From Stramonita haemastoma (Eukaryota; Mollusca; Gastropoda; Neogastropoda; Muricidae): 20,000 nucleotides of DNA. Numbering within the stretch: the stretch's first letter is position 1; each line of letters begins with the position of its first letter. The notes under the pieces were generated by a model, which saw only the letters and a list, made by a program, of their open reading frames with translations, searched no databases and was not told the DNA's origin. The stretch spans positions 11,072,803-11,092,802 of the forward strand of contig CM060320.1 in NCBI GenBank assembly GCA_030674155.1. Direction: 5' to 3'. Positions 8,021-16,775 of the stretch are shown here, in pieces. A program made the position numbers and the translations under genes.

Positions 8021-8399
8021 GACAGATGCTATAGCCAGCTGGACTACAGTTGTTGGACTTCCATCCTGTGGATTCATCAAGCCGTGTGTTCTAACGTCGG
8101 CAGCAGTGTCTGGTGAATCATCGATGAGGATTTCAAGTGCAGTCCTGCCAATCCCCGAATTCTCTTCGTGTATAAATATATATAGGCATACAGAAGATCA
8201 CCACCATCCTCTGTCAGAAACAAAACAGCCAACTGAATTTCTCCAGGACTATGAGGACTAGCAGACAGACACCCATCCATCACGCTCAACATCCAAGGTG
8301 TTTGGAGCAAAGAATCTTGATTAGATATTTACTGCTCTGTCGCTTCAGCTGGCTCTTTGCGGAAGCTTTCAATTTTGGGAAGAGACGAGAGTCTCTTTA
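8021..8399. other. Unassigned stretch between minisatellite and LINE
   Basis: No gene is supported. It may be the 3' continuation of the minus-strand LINE that follows, but I could not recognise a domain in it. Confidence 0.3.
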
Positions 8400-9845
8400 A
8401 CTTCCCATTTTGCTTCAGGAGACCTTTCTTCATCAGGGTTATTTTCTAAGGTTTCTGCTGTGTATGTGGCTAATTTCTGGGGTCCAGGTGAGCTCTCTGC
8501 CAACTTTGACTCTAAAGTAGGATGGAATGTCTTGCCACGGCATTTCTTGATGTCGATGACTGGGATGAACTCTTCTCTCATGGATGAGATGGAGAAGTAG
8601 GTGGCTTATGTCTTGGTCTTGGTGGTGGCAACCACCCACTGTCTTCCTCAGTCTGAGGTGTGGTTCAGAGACTCTCGCCTTCTTACGGTGGTAGTAGAGA
8701 CTTGCTCTGCTTTGCAGAGCCCTAGGGATGTGAATGGACAGCTGGTCGGTAATGTCATTGATGAAGATGGTGAAAGGGTAGGTGAGATGACTCCTTTCTG
8801 AGGTATTCCCTCTTATTTTGACTAGACGGCTTGTCTAGCCTTCAGCTCGACTCGGGCTGTTGAGTTGAACAGGCAGGTCAGGATCTAGAACATCCTGCCA
8901 CACTTTCTTCCTGAGCAGCTTGAAGAGAAAGCCTTCCTTCCCAGACCTTGTCGTACACTTTGCCAAGGTCAACGAAGATTTCAAGGGCCTTCGTCTTCAA
9001 TTTCTTATATAAGCATGATGACCTGGTCTTCAGTGCTTCTGTTTTTCCTGAAGCTCGACTGATTGGGTGAGAGAAGCTCGTTCTTTTGCAGGCGGTACTG
9101 CAGGCGTTGGTTGACCATTCACTCCATGGGTTTGCCCAGGCAGCTTAGGAGACTTATGGAGGTGTAGTTGTTTTTACCTTTTTTTACTTTTCTTAAGGAT
9201 GGGAACGATGATGGCTTTTTTTCCCAGCTGATTGAAAAACACCCCAGCATTCCAGGACTATGCCGCCGCGGTAGTCGAGTGGTTAGGGCGTTGGACTCGT
9301 AATCTAAAGGTTGCGGGTTCGATCCCAGCTGTTGGCTATGGCGTTGTGCCCTTGGAAAAGGCACTTTACGGCTATTTTCTCACCCCACCCAGGTGTAAAA
9401 GGGGTACCAACCTTGTGTTGGGGGGTTAACCCTGCGATAGACTGGCGTCCTATCCAGGGGGGAGTCTATGACTCTCAGTCGCTTAGCGCCACAGAAACCG
9501 GGATAAGCACCGGCCTGATGAGCCTTAGGCTCGGGACAGACTTTAACTTTTTTAACTAACATTCCAGGACTGGTTAAAAGTATCCAGGAGCTTTTGCTTG
9601 GTATGGTGACGGATGACGGATCGTCTGGTTGGTGATTCCATCTTTGCCTGGTGACTTCTTCAGCTTCAGCTGTCTCATTGAGCAGTTCAGTTTGCTGATA
9701 GTGAGCTTGGAGGCCATACTTGAGGTCAATGTTTGCTTCCTTTTCTCCTGCTTCGTTTTTGTAGGGGTGACTCTTTTAATCAGACTGACCCAAACATTCC
9801 AAGTAGAACAGGAGTGGCGAATGAAAGTGATCCCACTGTTCTGAA
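8400..9845 (-). mobile_element. Decayed non-LTR retrotransposon (Jockey-like RT), minus strand
   Basis: Reading the minus strand from 9845 downward, RT landmarks appear in the right order: LKKSPGKDGI; GKNNYTSISLLSCLGKPME; VNQRLQYRLQKNELLSPNQ; SSFRKNRSTEDQVIMLI; a decayed F-V-D-L-x-K-x-Y-D-K-V-W block; and SPTLFTIFINDITDQLS-like residues near 8750-8790. These motifs fall in several frames with stops, so the element is inactive. Both full ends are missing. It is split by a younger SINE at 9260-9559. Confidence 0.82.
9248..9571 (+). mobile_element. Complete tRNA-derived SINE with 12-bp target-site duplication
   Basis: The insert (9260-9559) starts with a well-preserved tRNA-like head: box A GCGGTAGTCGAGTGGTTAGG, anticodon-arm stem TTGGA/TCTAA around a CTCGTAA loop (anticodon CGT, Thr-like), and box B GCGGGTTCGATCCC. 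The tail contains CCTTGGAAAAGGCAC, GATAGACTGGCGTCCTATCC and GAAACCGGGATAAGCACCGG. The 12 bases CATTCCAGGACT stand at 9248-9259 and again at 9560-9571, a target-site duplication. The flanks rejoin as continuous LINE sequence (…LLTSPGMLGCF… on the minus strand). It differs from families A, B and E. Confidence 0.93.
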
Positions 9846-9859
9846 TGAGGCTACATGTT

Positions 9860-10225
9860 TTATTTTTTAATTTCTTTTATTTATTTATTCTTTTATATCC
9901 AGGATAATGGAATAAACAATCATGTGCTTTTTTACATCCAGTCCCCGTGTGTATCCCGTTTTGTAATCTTGTCATCTGTTCCCACCGATACAAAATGGCC
10001 TGCTCTTACGAAAAGCGAAACAGGATTTGACATAAGCGCAAGATGTTCTGCGTGTGTTCGCACACGGGGCCTCGGTTTATTGTCTCATCCGAAGGACTTT
10101 TGGGGAGAATGAAGCCATCACTGATGTTAACTCCAGGGGAAAAATTCCCTGAACAGGCATCGAACCCAAGTCGTCAAATTGCGAGCGAAATGTTGTGACC
10201 ACTAGACTATCCCGTCCTCGGCCTC
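9860..10225 (-). repeat. SINE family A, near-complete copy
   Basis: The plus strand shows the (TTTA)-rich tail, TTTTATATCCAGGATAATGG and GTTCCCACCGATACAAAATG. GGGGCCTCGGTTTATTGTCT follows, then CATCCGAAGGACTTTTGGG, and the head reversed (CATCGAACCCAAG as box B complement; GACCACTAGACTAT as box A complement). The tRNA promoter therefore reads on the minus strand. Confidence 0.9.
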
Positions 10226-11340
10226 CCCTTATTGATTGCGGGAGCAGAGTCCTGGAGATTGCTTTCCTCTCTATCGACATTAATTGTTCTTGTATCCCGT
10301 AAACTGATGAATATAATTATTTAAAATGAATAGAGTTGACAACAAAGTGTTGCTGCAGAAAGAAGAACGAATAAACACATGGTTGAATTTGGTTGTTGTT
10401 GCCCGCGCGCCCGCGTGTGTGTGTGTGTGTGACATCACCTGCCATTAACTTCTAAGCTGCATGTTACTCTCTCCTATCCAATATTGTTGAAGGCATGATG
10501 TTGAACTTTAAAATACCATTCCTAATTTATGACTTTGAAATAACAAAAGATATTATGGAATCTTGAGTCTCTGGTCATTTTAATTCTCATAGGTAAAGAG
10601 GATTTTAAAGGTTGAGGGGGGGGGGGGGGGGGGGGTAACAGCTGATCAGAAGGATTTTCGAATGTATTTAAATACATGTCAGCTCACTTGGTTTGTTAAT
10701 TAACTGCATTATTCACTGGCCACAGTGACAGATTCGTCCTTGTACTGGACTTCTTCAATATGTCACTCTCTCCAGATTTTTAATGGGCTTTCACGCAAAC
10801 CTCTTGTTTAGCCTAAGGGCCAGAAACTGAAAAGTATTGACGGATCATTTCTGAAGCTGTCAGCTTTCATTAACGGACCTCTTGAGAGTCGCCAACAATT
10901 CCCAGTGGCTTACGTCAGGCGTAACGAAGCGTGGCCTCTCTTTTCAATGAAGTGTGAAAAGCCGTGGACATCAGCTTGTTCTCAGTCATGCCCCGAGGGC
11001 GGTCCAGCGTTGCGCATTACTGGGGTACATAGCCATGTCAACACAATGGAGAGGACTCCTTTTGTTGTTCATTATAATACTGATACACCTACTTTGCTAC
11101 TACTACCCCCCCCCCCCAACTCTAAAGGGAAGCCTCTGTCTAGATTGTCACCAGCTGACGTCAGGTTCAGATGCTTACTTCATGGGAAGATTAGTGATCG
11201 CTGCTGGACAGAAGACCAGGGGTTAATCGCTAATGTCAACAACTTCAGGGTTTGGGAACAGAGAGGAGTCAAGCTGATCTGATCAGTAGTGATCAGGGAG
11301 ACCCCTGTATGCAGAGTACAGCCGCAAAGTTTTAATTTTT
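10226..11340. other. Gene-poor stretch with simple repeats
   Basis: There is no convincing coding region. It contains a (TG)n tract near 10412-10431 after GCCCGCGCGCCCGCG, a poly-G run at about 10616-10635, a poly-C run near 11107-11118, and one perfect TGACGTCA (CRE) palindrome at 11156-11163. The open frames at 10905-11282 lack any family likeness or supporting splice sites. Confidence 0.6.
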
Positions 11341-11712
11341 AATTATCTATTTATTTATTTATTTATTTATTTATTCTTTTATATCGAGGATAGTGGAATA
11401 AGCACTCATGTGCTTTTTTTTTTACATCCAGTCCCCGTGTGTAAGCAGTTTTGTAAATATTGTCATCTGTTCCCACCGGCATACAATGGCCTACTCTTAC
11501 GAGAAGCGGAACAGGATTTAATGTGTGCGCAAGATGTTCTGCTTGCGTTCGAACACGAGACCTCGGTTTATAGACTCATCCGAAGGACTTTTGGGAAAAG
11601 TGAAGTCAGCTATGATGTTATCTCCAGGAGAAAAATCCCCATGATCGGGATCGAACCAGGGTGGTCAAATTGCGGAATTGCCAGCGCAGTGTTCTGATCA
11701 CTGGGATTTCCC
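11341..11712 (-). repeat. SINE family A, near-complete copy
   Basis: The copy runs from the (TTTA)n tail through TTATATCGAGGATAGTGG, GTCCCCGTGTGTAAGCAG, GACCTCGGTTTATAGACTCA and CATCCGAAGGACTTTTGGG to the reversed head (GATCGGGATCGAACCAGG; CTGATCACTGGGATT). The promoter reads on the minus strand. An oppositely oriented copy starts about 170 bp further on. Confidence 0.9.
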
Positions 11713-11814
11713 GCCTCCCCCCCCTCCCCCCCCCCCTTCAAACAAGCAGCAGGTGCATTGACTACTACAGGTCTTTTAAAGGCTGCAAAGACTGTTCTAG
11801 GATTTATGAGAACA

Positions 11815-11815
11815 C

Positions 11816-11878
<63 letters not shown>
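11815..11878. repeat. (CT)n microsatellite
   Basis: CT units interrupted by TCCTCT, preceded by a C-rich tract at 11711-11740. They separate two inverted SINE A copies. Confidence 0.95.
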
Positions 11879-12095
11879 CGGATGAGATGAGACTATAAAC
11901 CGAGGCCCCATGTGCGAACACACGCAGAACATCTTGTGCACACGTTAAATCCTGTTCCGCTTTTCTTCAGAGTAAGCCATTGTGTGCCGGTGGGAACAGA
12001 TGACATCAAAACTGCATACGCACGGGGACTGGGTGTAAAAAAAAGCACTTGAGTGCTTATCCCATTATCCTCGATATAAAATAATAAATAAACTA
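11879..12095 (+). repeat. SINE family A, headless, inverted relative to its neighbour
   Basis: The plus strand reads GGATGAGATGAGACTATAAA, CCGAGGCCCCATGTGCGAAC and CACGCAGAACATCTTG. It continues through CCTGTTCCGCTTTTCTTCAG and GTGTGCCGGTGGGAACAGAT to an A-rich tail (AATAAATAAACTAAATAAAA). The tRNA head is missing; the CT array takes its place. The next stretch, 12096-12589, holds nothing recognisable. Confidence 0.88.
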
Positions 12096-12589
12096 AATAA
12101 AAAATAAAGTAAAATATATCTCCCTCTTATTGAAATATAGATTATGATTAAAAGGTTGGCAAAGCTACAAACACTGTGGCAAAGCATTCGCCATGTCCCT
12201 GAAAACCTATTTCAGTTCATAAAGTTTACAGCAGGACTAAAGTAAAAGTGCCTGCTGGAAACACTTCCGAGGAAAACAGGAGGACACTGTATAATTATTA
12301 TCTGTGTCATTCATTCTTTTACTTTTATTCTCGTTTTGGACTTTATAGTCTTAACTTTGGTCAATCATTTGTCTCGTTATTAACAAATGACATGCATTTT
12401 GGACACAACGTATGAAAAACATATATTGTACATTGGAGGAACAATATCAAGCACTATATTTTTCTTGGAGGGGATCAGGTTAAAAACGTCTACCAGCCAG
12501 CCATGGCAACTCTTTGGCCGAAGTTTTAAGCAGCTGTGTAGTCCAAATGGCTTTTTATCAAAACTGTAACCCATTGCTACTCTCCTATG

Positions 12590-12950
12590 GGGATCGGTGG
12601 TCTAAAGATAAGGGTAGCTGCCTAGAAAGCGAAAAGTCCGGTCGGAAGTGTACGGTGATTCGAACCCCGCTTGGGCCTAAAAGTGTTCTCCCATCCATTA
12701 GACCATGAGTGGTGGTCTGGGTGCTAGTCTTTTGGATGAGACGATAAACCGAGGATGGAACCCAGGGCAACAAGAGAGCTGTCTGTGGCATATTCTGTAG
12801 AAAAAAACTATCTGAAAGGGAAACAAATATAGTTGAGACAGGAAAAGAAAAAAAAGTAATAGATGAGCTTCTCTTGTGGCGATGGGCTCTTCCGGGAGAG
12901 TATCCGAATTTTACATGGCAGAGTAATCTCCGTGACATAAAGTGTAGATG
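12590..12950 (+). repeat. SINE family B, internally deleted copy
   Basis: The head (GGATCGGTGGTCTAAAGATA; box B GATTCGAACCCCG) and the core (CTAGTCTTTTGGATGAGACG, ATAAACCGAGG) are present. About 30 bases after the core are missing relative to 6338-6745, and the tail is eroded. Confidence 0.88.
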
Positions 12951-13600
12951 TCTATATTATTTTTTTTAAATAATAACAAATTTATTTTTTTTTAGCCCAT
13001 TTTAGACTACTGTATGTGCGTTGCCTTTCTTCTTCTATCATCAGGACTGTGTTCTACATTTGCTTTGCACTGTTACATCTTTCATCATGGAAACAGATGC
13101 AAGGTATTATTTACCCTTGGACTACTCTTGGGGCTAGGAAGATTTCAGTAAACAAAATGATTGGAATGTGTATATTTGTATCAACAGAAATATTTAATAC
13201 TGAATGTGACAGAAAAATTAATCCCCCTTTTTCATCAATTCGTGCAAGTTTGCTCTTAACTATGATTCTGCTGAGTTTTAATATTTTGTGTGCGTATGTG
13301 GTTTTTGTTTTGTTTTTGGTTTGTTTTTGTTTTGTTGTTGTTTTGTTTTGTTTGGTGGTTTTTTGTTTTTGGTTTGTTTTGGATTTGGGTTTTTTTGGTT
13401 TGTTTTGGTGTTTTTTGGGGTTGTTTTTGGTTTTTTGGGGGGTCACAAGAAGAATTACAAACTATGAATATAGATCTTGGATACAATATTCATGAGGTAG
13501 GGCTTTTTTTTCGAAGCCCAGAAAACTTCGGACATTTTATCATAAACAAACACACACACAAATCTGATGACAGCATCACCTACTAATGGTATGAATTGTA
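12951..13600. other. Gene-poor stretch with a T/G-rich low-complexity tract
   Basis: The section 13298-13441 is a GTTTT/GGTTT-rich run. The 159-codon plus-strand frame over this region is hydrophobic only because of that run, and no family is recognisable. Nothing else was seen. Confidence 0.6.
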
Positions 13601-13601
13601 G

Positions 13602-13693
13602 CCCCCCCCCCCCCCCCCCCCCATCTTCTCACCATCATCACACTCTGAACCTCGGAGCTCTCGCCGAGGAATGGGGTCGGGGGGGGGGGGGGG
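13602..13693. repeat. Poly-C and poly-G runs flanking a short palindrome
   Basis: About 21 C (13602-13622) and 15 G (13679-13693) lie 56 bp apart with CCTCGGAGCTCTCGCCGAGG (13650-13669) between them, so nested hairpins are possible. A diverged form of the palindrome segment recurs at 16468-16487, again next to a poly-C run, suggesting an interspersed element. Confidence 0.8.
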
Positions 13694-13869
13694 CGTCGGA
13701 TTTCATGGATGGTGGGAAGGTAGCACCCCCTTTGTGGCTTAGTGTCGTGGTATGGGGAGAGAGGGGGTGTGGTGTGTGTGGTCATTTGGTGGTTGTTTTT
13801 TTTCAAATCACAGATAGGATGATTAGAACTCATTCTGTGTGTGTGCGTGTCCGTGTCCGTGTCGTGTGG

Positions 13870-13870
<1 letters not shown>

Positions 13871-13927
<57 letters not shown>

Positions 13928-14125
13928 AGTTCTCTGTGGTCTCACCACTGTCACTCCTGTTGGTGGCTTCAGTGGTACAGCAAAGTCTGAGAGTTGAAGG
14001 TAGGTTGTGTTTGGGTGCTGTGTTCAGCGCTTTCATCATGTAGATGACATTAGACAAGAAGACAGATAGGTAAGTGGCAGGCAGGCAGGCAGCAGGCAGG
14101 CAGACAGGCAAAGAAGAGATAAGAT

Positions 14126-14164
<39 letters not shown>

Positions 14165-14231
14165 TAGATAGATAGATAGATAGATAGATAGTTGTTGTGT
14201 GTGTGTGTGTGTGTGTTGTGTGTGTGTGTGT

Positions 14232-14264
<33 letters not shown>
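13871..14264. repeat. Clustered (TG)n, (GCAG)n, (GATA)n microsatellites
   Basis: (TG)n lies at 13871-13925, a GGCAGGCAGGCAG tract near 14078-14110, (GATA)n at about 14122-14190, and interrupted (TG)n at 14192-14263. Both strands give long His/Thr or Cys/Val frames that are not genes. Confidence 0.93.
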
Positions 14265-14265
<1 letters not shown>

Positions 14266-14490
14266 GTATTTATTTTCTTCATTTCGAGAAAAATGGAATG
14301 AGCACTCATCTTCTTTTGTATGTCCAGTCCCCTTATGTATGCAGTTTAGTCGATTTTGTCATCCGTTCCCACCGGCACACAATGGCCGACGCTTCCAAAA
14401 AGCGGAACAGGTTTTAACATGTGTGCAAGATGGTCTACGTACGATCGCACACGGGACCTTGTTCGATTTATAGTCTCATCCCAAGTACTT
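14265..14490 (-). repeat. SINE family A, diverged, head missing
   Basis: The plus strand shows a (TATT) remnant, TTTCGAGAAAAATGGAATGA, GTCCAGTCCCCTTATGTATG, GTTCCCACCGGCACACAATG and AAAAAGCGGAACAGGTTTTA. It ends with TTTATAGTCTCATCCCAAG. It stops before the tRNA head. Confidence 0.85.
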
Positions 14491-14574
14491 GTATGTAGTG
14501 TGTGCGTGTGTGAACGCCCGCGCACACATGCCTGTGTACACAATATTTGTTTATTTATTCATTATTATTTATTT

Positions 14575-14965
14575 ATTTATGCCACTTTATGTGAAAGCAG
14601 ATTTCTCTGCGTAAAATTCTGGCTGGAGAGCGCGTTGCCACAAGTGCAGCGCCTACCCATTTTCTTTTTCTGTCTGCAACTGTATTTTGTTTCCCTATCA
14701 GAGTGGCTTTTTTTGTACAGAATTTTGCCAGGGACAACCCTCTTGTTGCCGTGGGTTCATTTACGTGCGCTAAATAAGGTGCAACACACGGAACCTCGGT
14801 TTATCGTCTCATCCGAAAGACTAGCATCCAGACCATCAATCATGGTCTAATGGATGGCGGAAAAGTTTTGGGGCCCAAACGGGATTCGAACCACCGCACA
14901 CTCCGACCCGGACTTTTCGCTTTCTTAGACAGGCGCATTACCTCTAGACCACCGATTCAATATGT
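14575..14965 (-). repeat. SINE family B, full-length, minus strand
   Basis: The plus strand begins with tail sequence (GCAGATTTCTCTGCGTAAAA) and passes GTTGCCGTGGGTTCATTTAC. It continues through GGAACCTCGGTTTATCGTCT and CATCCGAAAGACTAG, and ends in the reversed head (ACGGGATTCGAACCACCGC, CATTACCTCTAGACCACCGA). It is well preserved, so probably one of the younger copies. Confidence 0.92.
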
Positions 14966-14969
14966 GCCT

Positions 14970-14983
14970 CCGCGCGCGCGCGC

Positions 14984-15041
<58 letters not shown>

Positions 15042-15080
15042 GTGTGTGTGTCTGTGTGTGTGTGTGTGTGAGAGAGTGTG
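14970..15080. repeat. (CG)n(TG)n alternating purine-pyrimidine tract
   Basis: CGCGCGCGCGCGCGCAC followed by long (TG)n with TATG and TCTG interruptions. This is a strong Z-DNA-prone sequence, ending about 65 bp before the basic-region exon of bZIP copy 2. Confidence 0.9.
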
Positions 15081-15146
15081 AGTGTGTTTTTGCCTGTACA
15101 CTGTACCAGTCATTGCTCTATGCTACGTTGTGTGCGTGCAGTGGAG

Positions 15147-15254
15147 CTGATCCCTAAAAAGATGGAGTTGGAGGAATTGCCCAAAGCGAAGAACAGGGAA
15201 CAGGCCCCAAAACGCATGACCAGGAGAACAGCTTTTGTGGCGGTTTTGCTCCAG
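15147..15254 (+). CDS. bZIP copy 2, degenerate basic-region exon (108 bp)
   Basis: This is the counterpart of 2966-3073. It has the same 36-codon length, phase 0, and the same donor (CCAG|GTACAA at 15255), and is preceded by matching intron sequence (GCTCTATGCTA...GTGTGCGTGCAG). The frame is open but the DNA-binding code is lost: NREQAPKRM replaces NRRAAVKSR. Asn16 of the exon, one Ala and a Lys remain, but the signature Arg is Met, Ser is Arg, and two prolines (exon residues 12 and 21) break the helix. Twelve of 36 residues match copy 1. The strong CAG acceptor lies 5 bp upstream of the homologous start (TGGAG inserted); only a weak GGAG acceptor (AG 15145-15146) restores phase. The ATG at 15162 (aagATGg) could start translation inside the exon. 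It may be a pseudogene exon or a neofunctionalised one. Confidence 0.7.
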
Positions 15255-15267
15255 GTACAAACAACCA

Positions 15268-15565
15268 AGGGGACGAGATAGCTCAGTGGTCAGAGCACTC
15301 GCTCTCTATTTCCCAAGCCAATGTTAAAGCGGCATCGAGTGTGGTTACCATCTAGATGGGTGACCGTTTGCGTGCTTTGGCTTCAGCACAGTCCCCCAGT
15401 TCACCCATTTGTAAATGGCTACCTGCCCTCTTTAGGGTCAGGGAAGGTAAAGCAGCGAGGGAGATGAGATGGGCGCCGCCCTCAACATGCTGGCCCCTAG
15501 AGAAGCTGTGGTCTCTGATGCCTCGCTCCCCTACGACCACAGAGGTTATGGGACACTTTAACCTT
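15268..15565 (+). repeat. SINE with tRNA-like start and 5S-rRNA-like segment
   Basis: A tRNA box-A-like AGATAGCTCAGTGGTCAGAG starts the element. It is followed by sequence resembling the internal control region of 5S rRNA genes: AATGTTAAAGCGGCATCGAG, GTGTGGTTACCATCTAGATG and GATGGGTGACCGTTTGCGTG. These compare with the 5S pattern AAGTTAAGC...GGTTAGTACTTGGATGGGTGACCG, recalled from memory. The body continues through CCCTCTTTAGGGTCAGGGAA and GATGAGATGGGCGCCGCCC to GGGACACTTTAACCTTTACT. Only one copy is in the window, so SINE status is inferred from the promoter parts and the lack of a gene. It sits 13 bp after the donor of the copy 2 exon. Confidence 0.65.
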
Positions 15566-15664
15566 TACTTTTGTTTTCAACAACAAGAATGATTACACCA
15601 ATCAGAATAAGAGCACCAACAACAATTCAAACTCACAAAAAAGTATCAACACCAATGACATACA

Positions 15665-15722
15665 GGAGGTCTGTGGTCCAGACGTATAACACAGCCCTGT
15701 AGAAACTGAAAAGTCGTGGTGG

Positions 15723-15793
<71 letters not shown>

Positions 15794-15808
15794 ATATAAT
15801 ATCATATA

Positions 15809-15853
<45 letters not shown>

Positions 15854-15866
15854 CATCATCATCATC

Positions 15867-15939
<73 letters not shown>

Positions 15940-15950
15940 TTTATTTTTTA

Positions 15951-16034
<84 letters not shown>

Positions 16035-16070
16035 ACTGAAAAGTCGTGGGTTCCATCCCTGCATGAACCT
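15665..16070 (+). repeat. tRNA-like SINE head split by a (TTA)n/(TCA)n array
   Basis: The left part (GGTCTGTGGTCCAGACGTAT…) ends with the 22 bases at 15698-15719. The array (TTA)n, then (TCA)n at about 15852-15896, then (TTA)n, fills 15720-16027. The same 22 bases recur at 16028-16049 and lead into GGGTTCCATCCCTGC, a box B. Without the array and one 22-mer the pieces form one tRNA-like head resembling family B. Confidence 0.7.
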
Positions 16071-16100
16071 AATCTTGCAGGAGGGAGGAAGGAGGGAGGG

Positions 16101-16335
16101 AGTTGAAAGCCTAGTGGTTAGCATGTTGGGCTCGTAGTCTAATGATGCAGGCTCAAACCCCAACCCAAACGCCCGTTGAAGGGCATTTTTCTCCCCGATG
16201 TACATCAGTACCGTCTGCTCCCCCTGAAAGCTCTTCGGGTGAGTCTTTAAACTGAGGTGTCATGTGCACGCAGAAAAGTTTGCACATACTTTGTTAAAAC
16301 CCAGTTCGCCTTTTGGAAGAGTAGGCTTTTTCCCT
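16101..16335 (+). repeat. tRNA-derived SINE, family C
   Basis: Box A AGCCTAGTGGTTAGCATG, an anticodon region GGGCTCGTAGTCTAA, and box B CAGGCTCAAACCCC are followed by AAGGGCATTTTTCTCCCC. The core CTTCGGGTGAGTCTTTAAAC then runs into TGAGGTGTCATGTGCACG, a diverged form of the core in families A and B. The end is placed near the CTGCTGCTAGG at about 16345. Confidence 0.75.
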
Positions 16336-16467
16336 GCTGCTAGGAATAGATAGCAGCAACATTTTGGAAACAAAAGCACATCAGTGTCGTGTTTTAACCA
16401 GCGAATGTAGCTACTTTAACAATGGGCAAACAGTCACCCACAGTCACAACTTTGCACCTTTGGGAAA

Positions 16468-16515
16468 CCTCAGAGCTCTAGCAGAGGAATAGAAGGACCC
16501 CCCCCCCCCCCCCAA
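16468..16515. repeat. Palindrome plus poly-C, second copy
   Basis: CCTCAGAGCTCTAGCAGAGG followed by AATAGAAGGA and about 17 C. It corresponds to 13650-13669, where the palindrome is also followed by GAATGG. The adjoining stretch (16340-16467) holds nothing else recognisable. Confidence 0.6.
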
Positions 16516-16582
16516 GAAAAAGCTTTTCACCATCCATGAGTGTTGCATATAGGATGTCAGTTTTTCGTATTGTCAAAACGAC

Positions 16583-16583
<1 letters not shown>

Positions 16584-16676
<93 letters not shown>

Positions 16677-16678
16677 CG

Positions 16679-16774
<96 letters not shown>
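16584..16774. repeat. Compound trinucleotide array (AAT)(GAT)(AAC)(AAT)
   Basis: Four blocks switch motif by single-base change: AAT to GAT to (GAC) AAC to AAT. Translations are Asn/Asp runs on one strand and Leu/Ser, Tyr/Cys/His or Ile runs on the other. None is a gene. It is largely reverse-complementary to the array at 15720-16027. Confidence 0.95.

Positions 16775-16775
<1 letters not shown>

Noticed and set aside
9260..9332. A tRNA-Thr(CGT) gene
   Set aside because: The tRNA-like part is continuous with a SINE body and lies within a 12-bp target-site duplication, so it is a SINE head.
11156..11163. A perfect CRE palindrome TGACGTCA as a bZIP target
   Set aside because: One 8-mer in 20 kb is close to chance expectation, and it is far from any supported promoter.
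10905..11282. A 125-codon plus-strand frame starting MAYVRRNEAW
   Set aside because: It has no recognisable family, crosses a poly-C run, and has no supporting splice or context signals.
13016..13495. A hydrophobic 159-codon frame that could be a membrane protein
   Set aside because: Its hydrophobic half is a GTTTT-rich low-complexity tract, and the remainder matches nothing I know.
13830..14309. His/Thr and Cys/Val frames in TG/CA arrays (also 17083-17700 and 17693-18012)
   Set aside because: They are pure dinucleotide-repeat translations, mirrored on both strands.
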